NCBI GenBank assembly: GCA_949288625.1
Contig: CASEKZ010000052.1
Span: 1-5,374 of the forward strand
Direction: 5' to 3'
DNA length: 5,374 nucleotides
DNA from: an uncultured bacterium
GTDB lineage: Bacteria; Bacillota_I; Bacilli_A; RF39; UBA660
Position 1 is the first letter of the stretch. Each line of letters begins with the position of its first letter. Below, one piece after another: positions 1-4,638 of this stretch. A program made the position numbers and the translations under genes. Below the pieces are notes generated by a model. It was not told where the DNA came from, ran no database searches, and was given only the letters and a program-made list of their open reading frames with translations.

Positions 1-22
1 ATTTTTAAAATCACGCAAAATA

Positions 23-54
23 AAAAGAATTAGAAGTTTTTTTCTAATTCTTTT
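23..54 (-). terminator. Hairpin terminator overlapping the gltX stop codon
   Basis: A perfect 13-bp inverted repeat (arms 23-35 and 42-54, 6-nt loop) lies at the end of gltX. In the minus-strand transcript the 5' arm is formed by the last sense codons. The 3' arm contains the UAA stop and ends in UUUU, followed by UAUUUU. The stem is AT-rich, so its stability is moderate. The opposite strand is also T-rich after the stem, so the element could work in both directions. The repeat itself is directly visible; terminator activity is inferred. Confidence 0.7.
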
Positions 55-1691
55 ATTCTTCTATCAATTCTATCTTTTCCCAATAACTTCATGATGTCAT
101 ATAGGTTAGGAGTCATTGATTTTGTTGTTAGTGCTACCCTAATTACCATTGAAACATCTCCTACGTGTCCTTTATATTTATTTGGGTTTTCTTTGTATTC
201 CTTTACTTCTCTTGCATAACCAAACTCTTCTGATAAATCTTTTATTCTATTGAACCATGTCTCTTGACTATCATTTTCATCATAGTATTTTTCAATGTAT
301 GTATTCATTAACTTTAATATTTCTTCTTTGTCATTTACGTCTTTAAATTCGTATGTTTTCTCATGTTTGTCAAATAACTCATCATACATGTACCAAACAA
401 GCTCTTTAACCTCACTAAATGATGCATAATCTTTTCTTGGCTTTTTTTGCTCTCTTTCGATGTTTAAAAGGCCTATCGTAAAATCTTTATACTTAACAAT
501 TAACTCATAAAATTCTTCATCATACTCTTTTGCATAGTTTAATAACATATCATAAAACTCGGTAGCTTTTATTCTAGATAAGTAATTTTTAGAAATATTC
601 ATTAACTTTTCAACATCAAATAGTCCACCAGATTTACTAGTTTTTTTAAAATCATATTTAAAATCATCTATTGTTTTATCTTTATTTGCATCCCACCACT
701 GCTCAAAATTAGTGTTTGCAAGAGTCATTAAATAAAGTTCTACAGCCTTAACAGGTATACCTTTTTCCCTATAATAACTCATCTGAGCTTCTGGATCTTT
801 TCTTTTAGAAAGTTTTCTTTTTATACCATTTTCCTCTTTCATAATCGGAGAAATATGTGCATACTTAGGCGGTCTAAAGCCAAACACCTCAAACAACTGA
901 ACATGCGTTGGAAGTGACGAAACCCACTCATCTCCCCTTATAACATGAGTCGTACGCATCAAATGATCATCTACAAGGTGAGCAAAATGATATGTCGGAA
1001 GACCATCTTGTTTCATTATTACAATATCCATATCATTTTCTGGAAAAGATATCTTTCCTTTTATCAAGTCGTTTATAACAATCTTTTTATTAAAATCCCC
1101 AGGAGATTTTAATCTCAAAGTAAATGGCTCACCATTTTTTATTCTTTGATAAGCATCATTAACTGGTATTTTTCTACATTTAGCATATCTTCCATAATAT
1201 CCTATTCTATCTTTTCTTCTTTCTTGAGCCTTAGTCATTTCATCTTTTTCTTCTTTTGTACAAAAACAAGGATAAGCAAGATTATTAGCAACTAAATACT
1301 TCATAAAAGTTTGATATATTTCTTTTCTATTACTCTGTGTGTAAGGACCATAATTACCAATTTCTTTATTTCCTGATATAACTCCCTCATCTGGAGTTAT
1401 ATCAAAATATTTAAGGTCCGTTGTAATAACATCAACAGCATCTTCTACTAATCTTTCTCTGTCCGTATCCTCTATTCTTATAAAAAACACACCATTAGTA
1501 TCTTTCGCAACCTTTTTTGAAATAAATGCTTGAAATAATGTTCCCATATGAGTGTAACCAGTAGGGCTTGGTGCAGCACGGGTTACTATGGCATCATCTT
1601 TTAAATTTCTTTTAGGATACATTTTTTCATAATCTTCTATCGTTTTTGTTACATTAGGAAATATTAAGTTCGCTAAATCTTTGTTAGTCAT
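30..1691 (-). CDS. gltX: Glutamyl-tRNA synthetase (GluRS), class I, long clostridial type
   Basis: This cytoplasmic enzyme attaches glutamate to tRNA-Glu using ATP. In Bacillota without GlnRS it usually also mischarges tRNA-Gln, which GatCAB then amidates. The 553-residue protein shows the class I signatures. The APSPTG segment is at residues 40-45 and the HIGH-type motif reads HMGT at 48-51. RIEDTDRER follows near 72-80, HVIRGDEW near 249-256, and the KMSKS loop appears as KLSKR at 293-297. A Cys-x-Cys pair at 142/144 with Cys172 resembles part of the GluRS zinc site. The C-terminal third is the anticodon-binding region. The length exceeds the roughly 480 residues of classical bacterial GluRS but matches the long form remembered from Clostridia, so no truncation is seen. 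An in-frame ATG six codons upstream (1709) was rejected because AAAGGA lies between the two ATGs, 9 nt before the chosen start. The gene follows a DUF4177 gene by 55 nt, and its stop lies inside a terminator hairpin. Discriminating versus non-discriminating specificity cannot be read by eye. Confidence 0.97.
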   Translation of the reverse strand: MTNKDLANLIFPNVTKTIEDYEKMYPKRNLKDDAIVTRAAPSPTGYTHMGTLFQAFISKKVAKDTNGVFFIRIEDTDRERLVEDAVDVITTDLKYFDITPDEGVISGNKEIGNYGPYTQSNRKEIYQTFMKYLVANNLAYPCFCTKEEKDEMTKAQERRKDRIGYYGRYAKCRKIPVNDAYQRIKNGEPFTLRLKSPGDFNKKIVINDLIKGKISFPENDMDIVIMKQDGLPTYHFAHLVDDHLMRTTHVIRGDEWVSSLPTHVQLFEVFGFRPPKYAHISPIMKEENGIKRKLSKRKDPEAQMSYYREKGIPVKAVELYLMTLANTNFEQWWDANKDKTIDDFKYDFKKTSKSGGLFDVEKLMNISKNYLSRIKATEFYDMLLNYAKEYDEEFYELIVKYKDFTIGLLNIEREQKKPRKDYASFSEVKELVWYMYDELFDKHEKTYEFKDVNDKEEILKLMNTYIEKYYDENDSQETWFNRIKDLSEEFGYAREVKEYKENPNKYKGHVGDVSMVIRVALTTKSMTPNLYDIMKLLGKDRIDRRIKELEKNF

Positions 1692-1700
1692 ATAATCTAA

Positions 1701-1706
1701 TCCTTT
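1701..1706 (-). promoter_or_regulatory. Shine-Dalgarno that fixes the gltX start
   Basis: AAAGGA on the minus strand sits 9 nt before the ATG at 1691-1689. It falls inside the six-codon extension that a start at 1709 would give. No comparable ribosome binding site precedes 1709, where the sequence is only A/T-rich. The internal ATG is therefore the likely start. Confidence 0.75.
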
Positions 1707-1715
1707 CATAATGTT

Positions 1716-1721
1716 ATTATA
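1716..1721 (-). promoter_or_regulatory. Possible -10 box (TATAAT) just upstream of gltX
   Basis: A consensus TATAAT on the minus strand would place transcription start near 1709. That gives a leader of about 18 nt carrying the AAAGGA site and the ATG at 1691. No good -35 is seen at 16-18 nt (TTTTAA at 17 nt is poor), and TATAAT occurs easily by chance in such AT-rich sequence. It could be a secondary promoter supplementing read-through from the DUF4177 and tRNA region. Treat it as a weak candidate. Confidence 0.25.
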
Positions 1722-1746
1722 TAAATAAAAAAAGTAAATTAAAACA

Positions 1747-1953
1747 TTAATTTATCTTTTCAAATACCATCGTTGCTTGAATTCTATCGCCACCAAGTAA
1801 CCCTTTTGAACTACTATTTGTTGTAGATATAGTATGAAGCCTATAACCTTTTGCGGCCTGATCATTAATTACCTTTTCTAGCTCTGTTAAGTTACCAGAA
1901 CCAGTTCCAACAAACTTTTCTTTTAACGTTACTTGTAAAACAACGTACTTCAT
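1747..1953 (-). CDS. DUF4177-family small protein
   Basis: This is a 68-residue soluble protein of unknown function. The pattern fits DUF4177: an N-terminal strand (KYVVLQVTLKEKF), a GTGSGNLTELEKVINDQAAKGYRL helix segment with the typical Gly-Tyr-Arg-Leu turn, then GLLGGDRIQATMVFEK as the closing strand. Family members are usually 60-75 residues, so this is full length. No signal peptide or membrane helix is present. The start is supported by AAGGAG (1961-1966) 7 nt before the ATG. It lies 49 nt downstream of tRNA-Glu and 55 nt upstream of gltX on the same strand, without a convincing terminator on either side. It is thus probably part of the same transcript. No role in tRNA biology is known to me, and the neighbourhood alone does not prove one. 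Confidence 0.85.
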   Translation of the reverse strand: MKYVVLQVTLKEKFVGTGSGNLTELEKVINDQAAKGYRLHTISTTNSSSKGLLGGDRIQATMVFEKIN

Positions 1954-2002
1954 TTTATTTCTCCTTTTTTAAACGCATAAATTAAGCGTGATTATTAAAA
2001 AT

Positions 2003-2079
2003 TGGTGACCCGTACGAGATTTGAACTCGTGAATGTCGCCTTGAGAGGGCGATGTGTTAAACCCCTTCACCAACGGGCC
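2003..2079 (-). tRNA. tRNA-Glu (anticodon CUC)
   Basis: The minus-strand sequence folds as a complete tRNA of 77 nt including an encoded CCA (2003-2005). The 7-bp acceptor stem contains one G-U pair (G2-U71). The D stem is 3 bp (GUG/CAC), as usual for tRNA-Glu. The anticodon stem is 5 bp (UCGCC/GGCGA) with loop CUCUCAA, a 5-nt variable loop follows, and the T arm is ACGAG/CUCGU with loop UUCAAAU. The anticodon CUC is at 2043-2045 and reads GAG. The acceptor and T-arm pattern match the Bacillus tRNA-Glu as I remember it. It follows tRNA-Gln by 10 nt in transcript order. C34 makes it the optional isoacceptor, so a UUC tRNA-Glu should exist elsewhere in the genome. Confidence 0.95.
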
Positions 2080-2089
2080 AATAACTATT

Positions 2090-2164
2090 TGGTTGCCCTG
2101 ACTGGATTCGAACCAGTGCATGTCGGGGTCAGAGTCCGATGCCTTACCACTTGGCTACAGGGCA
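2090..2164 (-). tRNA. tRNA-Gln (anticodon CUG), with an A31·C39 mismatch
   Basis: This is a complete 75-nt minus-strand tRNA with encoded CCA (2090-2092). The acceptor stem is UGCCCUG/CAGGGCA with discriminator A. The D stem is GCC/GGC, the anticodon loop is CUCUGAC, and the T arm is ACUGG/CCAGU with loop UUCGAAU. Anticodon CUG is at 2130-2132 and decodes CAG. The U1-A72 pair and the D arm are typical of tRNA-Gln. The closing pair of the anticodon stem is A31 opposite C39, where U39 is usual in tRNA-Gln; the other four stem pairs are Watson-Crick. It is the first gene of the tRNA pair. In most Bacillota such a tRNA is charged with Glu by GluRS and then amidated by GatCAB, and gltX lies just downstream here. 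Confidence 0.94.
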
Positions 2165-2176
2165 ATTACAGAAAAT

Positions 2177-2205
2177 ATTATAATATATTTTTTTATTTTT
2201 AACTA
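2177..2205 (-). promoter_or_regulatory. Candidate promoter for the tRNA-Gln/tRNA-Glu/DUF4177 unit
   Basis: The minus strand carries TATAAT at 2177-2182. TAGTTA (2200-2205) sits 17 nt upstream and is a weak -35 with three of six matches to TTGACA. Transcription would begin near 2170, about 5 nt before the mature tRNA-Gln. The position between the upstream gene's terminator and the first tRNA is right. The surrounding sequence is almost all A/T, so the match carries limited weight. Confidence 0.45.
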
Positions 2206-2234
2206 CATAAATAGTAAAATAAAATTAATAAGAT

Positions 2235-2266
2235 TAAAGATACCGTCCTAATTAACAGTATCTTTA
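2235..2266 (-). terminator. Hairpin terminator with the stop codon in its loop
   Basis: An 11-bp stem with one U·G pair (arms 2256-2266 and 2235-2245) and a 10-nt loop lies at the end of the polytopic membrane protein gene. The last codons form the 5' arm and the UAG stop sits in the loop. The downstream transcript is U-rich but interrupted (UUUAAUCUUAUUAAUUUU), so efficiency may be moderate. It separates the surface cassette from the tRNA cluster. Confidence 0.7.
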
Positions 2267-2979
2267 TTTTTAGTAATAATAAATTTTTCTATCCAACCTT
2301 TTTTATGTTTAAGTGAAACATAGCCAATGGCACACATGACAAAAGCTCCTAAAGCATCAACAATCAGATCTTTCATCGTATCTTTTAACGCTAGTCTTCC
2401 GACTAAATCAACACCATTTTCTAACGCAAACTTTTGCATGTTAAGACCTAATATACCATCAAAAGAAAACTCATAAATCTCCCAAAACACGCCTATTGAA
2501 ACTGCAAAACAAAACGCAAAAAGTGATACAAAAAATGGTGATAAATTAAACTTTATATCCTCGCTTTTATTTAGTAAACTAACAACCGAAAAGCCTAATG
2601 CACCAATTCCACCACCACTAAACGTGTGTAAAATAGTATCCCAGTGGGGAACTCGGTAATAAAAGTCTCTTACTTCCCCTAAAAATATGGCAGCGTATAA
2701 AAATATCATATAAATAATATACATCATATTAGGTATTTTAAACTTATTTTTTTTAGATAATAGTTTTGGAATAAAAATTGCAACAATACCTAATAAGCAC
2801 TGAATAAGCATTAACACGTAATCACTTTTAACCTTAACGTTAGCAACATGCATATCGTTGTTAACCGGAGAAGTAATTATTCGATACACTATAAAACCAA
2901 GTGGAATAATAAATGATGCTAAAACAAACTTAGAAATTATGCTTTTTATGTCTTTCTTATTTTTTATACTTTTTCGCAT
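2248..2979 (-). CDS. Six-helix integral membrane protein, DUF2238/YjdF-like
   Basis: This 243-residue membrane protein has unknown function. Six hydrophobic segments are seen at about residues 17-35, 54-75, 86-103, 116-136, 148-167 and 204-222, after a lysine-rich N terminus. Polar residues lie in or next to the membrane in three conserved-looking blocks: HWDTILH (112-118), FWEIYEF (165-171) and DTMKD (200-204). That His/Asp, Trp-Glu and Asp arrangement resembles DUF2238/YjdF-type proteins and a related Clostridia family remembered with similar blocks. Exact family assignment is uncertain and no catalytic role is known to me. The gene overlaps the end of the DUF5305 gene by 23 nt, and its ribosome binding site (AAAGGAAG, 2986-2993) lies inside that gene, suggesting translational coupling. 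It is the last gene of the cassette and ends in a hairpin. Confidence 0.8.
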   Translation of the reverse strand: MRKSIKNKKDIKSIISKFVLASFIIPLGFIVYRIITSPVNNDMHVANVKVKSDYVLMLIQCLLGIVAIFIPKLLSKKNKFKIPNMMYIIYMIFLYAAIFLGEVRDFYYRVPHWDTILHTFSGGGIGALGFSVVSLLNKSEDIKFNLSPFFVSLFAFCFAVSIGVFWEIYEFSFDGILGLNMQKFALENGVDLVGRLALKDTMKDLIVDALGAFVMCAIGYVSLKHKKGWIEKFIITKNKDTVN

Positions 2980-4054
2980 TTTTTACTTCCTTTAATTTTT
3001 CTTCCGATACTATGTACCTATATAAAATATCGTCTTTTATAACGTAAAACCACGTTTCCTTACCCTTCATAACCTCATAATTCATGATTGGAAGAAGAAG
3101 TTCTCTAGATAAATTTAATATTTCTTTAAATTCACTTATTTCTATAAATTTATACTTCTCAACATCAATAATATTATCAGTATTAACAATTATATCATCA
3201 TAAGTTTTAACAATTTTACTTATTTCTCTGTCGTACTCTGATTTATTTGTAAACATAAACAATTTTTTTAGTAAAAGACAAATTACTACGAATACAACAA
3301 TGTTAGCGATGATAATATAACTCATAACGGTTTTGTTGGTTTTTACAAGGTCTCCTTCATAGACGTTGCTGGTTTTTTCCTTTGAACCTTTGTTTTCAAT
3401 TTCAACAACTGATGAAGAAAGAGGAATTCTTAAAGTATTAGAATAATCATCAGAATAAGAAGCACCACCAACACTTCCATCAAAATCTGCTTTTTGAGTA
3501 ATTTCTAAATACCCATCAACGGATATTTTAACTTGACTTTGAAATTCTTTTAAAGTGTTTATATAATCTGTTAAATATATATCATAAGTTCCAACGGTCG
3601 CAAAAGAAGTATCATTAAAACTTATTACCTTTTCATCAAGAACGTTTTCCTTTTCTAAAATTTCAGGATTGTCAGAATTATCACTAGATGATTTATAATA
3701 AACAACTAGTCTTGCGGTTATTTTATCAGTTCCCGTAACGTTTGTTTTTTCGGTTGAAGAAAAATTATATAAAGAATTTATTTGGATATGATCAATTAAA
3801 TTTAAAATATATGCTTCATCTTCACCTAAATACTCCCGGTCAATAAACTCATTTGGTTTTAAATAAACCTTATAATCAAAATCACCATCCGAGGTATAAC
3901 TCATTACTATGTTTTCGTCTTTTTTCTTATCATCTGGAACTAATGCTTTAAATAAATAACTTAAAAAAGCAAATTGTATAACCATAGAGATGATTAATAA
4001 AACAGAAATTATTATTTTTTTTGAATCAATCTTACCTATTTTTAACTTAGTCAT
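2957..4054 (-). CDS. DUF5305-family membrane protein
   Basis: This 365-residue protein matches the DUF5305 pattern known from archaea and Bacillota, whose function is unknown. A short basic cytoplasmic N terminus leads into a membrane helix (13-36). A large extracytoplasmic, probably beta-rich domain follows (about 40-240). It includes the DYKVYLKPNEF block (60-70) and several Ser/Thr/Asn-rich stretches. A second helix lies at 244-264, and a cytoplasmic tail (265-365) carries the family-like IVKTYDDIIV and ETWFYVIKDDILYRYIV blocks. An upstream in-frame ATG at 4081 was rejected. AAGGAAGG lies just before the internal ATG, and that choice leaves 13 nt after the previous gene instead of an overlap. 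It is the middle gene of a three-gene unit behind the extended -10 promoter. DUF5305 genes often neighbour archaeal-type signal peptidases in my recollection, which agrees with the peptidase gene just upstream here. Confidence 0.8.
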   Translation of the reverse strand: MTKLKIGKIDSKKIIISVLLIISMVIQFAFLSYLFKALVPDDKKKDENIVMSYTSDGDFDYKVYLKPNEFIDREYLGEDEAYILNLIDHIQINSLYNFSSTEKTNVTGTDKITARLVVYYKSSSDNSDNPEILEKENVLDEKVISFNDTSFATVGTYDIYLTDYINTLKEFQSQVKISVDGYLEITQKADFDGSVGGASYSDDYSNTLRIPLSSSVVEIENKGSKEKTSNVYEGDLVKTNKTVMSYIIIANIVVFVVICLLLKKLFMFTNKSEYDREISKIVKTYDDIIVNTDNIIDVEKYKFIEISEFKEILNLSRELLLPIMNYEVMKGKETWFYVIKDDILYRYIVSEEKLKEVKNAKKYKK

Positions 4055-4059
4055 ACAAA

Positions 4060-4068
4060 CCTTCCTTT
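4060..4068 (-). promoter_or_regulatory. Shine-Dalgarno that fixes the DUF5305 start, overlapping the preceding stop
   Basis: AAAGGAAGG on the minus strand ends 5 nt before the ATG at 4054-4052. Its first base is the last base of the UGA stop of the preceding gene (4068-4070). Ribosomes finishing the upstream gene would be placed directly on this site, which favours coupled translation and the shorter start. Confidence 0.75.
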
Positions 4069-4559
4069 CAGCCTTGAACATAATTCATGTTAATAACAAA
4101 ATCATATCTAATTTTATTATTTATATTTTTCTTAAGGGTTACTTTTATGCCAAAAACCTCTTCTTGCCCTGGTTCTAACACTTTATTAAAAACATCAAAA
4201 TCGTCATAACTAATTTTTATGTATCCATTGTTATTGATGCCATACTCATTTATTGAAGAAAGTCTAGCTGGAAGCGACCCAGTATTTTTTATGGTAACTA
4301 AAAATGATGCATAAGACCCAACGTAGGATAAATCAGGTACGTAAATAAATAGGTTTTTGTCATTTTTTGATATTATTGCAGAGGCTAAATTACCTCCTGC
4401 TTGCTCATTTTTCTTAACTTCTTTAAAAATGACCTCCAAATCTTTATTATTTACATGATCTTCTTTTACATCAACGTTAACCTTAAAAATATAATAACCA
4501 ATTGCAAGTGTTAATAAACACAATACTAATACTACAATTATTTTACTTTGTCTTTTCAT
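4068..4559 (-). CDS. Membrane-anchored exported protein, TasA/camelysin-like pattern
   Basis: This 163-residue protein has a basic start (MKRQSK), one hydrophobic segment (7-25) and an exported domain. That domain shows features of TasA/camelysin-type beta-sandwich proteins: FLVTIKNTGSLPARL (86-100), DDFDVFNKVLEPGQ (119-132) followed by an alternating strand, and a closing YDFVINMNYVQ strand (152-162). No classical AxA cleavage site follows the hydrophobic segment. The protein either stays anchored or is cut by a non-standard peptidase such as the SipW-like enzyme encoded 79 nt upstream. Similarity is by pattern only; another Ig-like exported domain is possible. It has its own promoter (TTGAAA-17-TATACT) and ribosome binding site (AGAGGTG, 4564-4570). 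It is the first gene of the unit, 13 nt before the DUF5305 start. The UGA stop supports standard code usage. Confidence 0.7.
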   Translation of the reverse strand: MKRQSKIIVVLVLCLLTLAIGYYIFKVNVDVKEDHVNNKDLEVIFKEVKKNEQAGGNLASAIISKNDKNLFIYVPDLSYVGSYASFLVTIKNTGSLPARLSSINEYGINNNGYIKISYDDFDVFNKVLEPGQEEVFGIKVTLKKNINNKIRYDFVINMNYVQG

Positions 4560-4580
4560 AAGACACCTCTATCATATCAA

Positions 4581-4609
4581 AGTATAACATTTTAAAGGCT
4601 AATTTTCAA
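4581..4609 (-). promoter_or_regulatory. Sigma-A-type promoter with extended -10
   Basis: The minus strand carries TTGAAA (4604-4609), a 17-nt spacer and TATACT (4581-4586), with TG one base before the -10 (4588-4589). Each hexamer matches consensus at five of six positions, and spacing is optimal. Transcription would begin near 4574, giving a short leader to the ATG at 4559. This is the best promoter in the window and lies right after the signal peptidase gene. Confidence 0.75.
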
Positions 4610-4638
4610 TAAATATTTTACCAAGGTGTAAAACAAAA

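Noticed and set aside
1692..1746. T-box riboswitch or other leader control upstream of gltX
   Set aside because: The gap is only 55 nt and shows no T-box sequence, specifier stem or antiterminator. There is no room for one.
1973..1989. Hairpin between tRNA-Glu and the DUF4177 gene (ACGC/GCGT)
   Set aside because: The stem is only four base pairs, with a 9-nt loop and no U-run after it. It is unlikely to stop transcription and was not counted against read-through.
2002..2202. Plus-strand open frame of 66 codons
   Set aside because: It is the antisense of the two tRNA genes. The translation (TRTRFELV, ALTGFEPV) is the well-known spurious peptide produced from reversed tRNA sequence.
3990..4178. 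Plus-strand open frame of 62 codons
   Set aside because: It lies antisense to the end of the TasA-like gene and the start of the DUF5305 gene. Its hydrophobic look comes from the AT-rich complement, and it has no ribosome binding site or family pattern.
4616..4633. Possible terminator after the signal peptidase gene
   Set aside because: The hairpin has only six A/T-rich pairs (TTTTAC/GTAAAA) and lacks a following U-run (UAUUUAUU). It is too weak to call.
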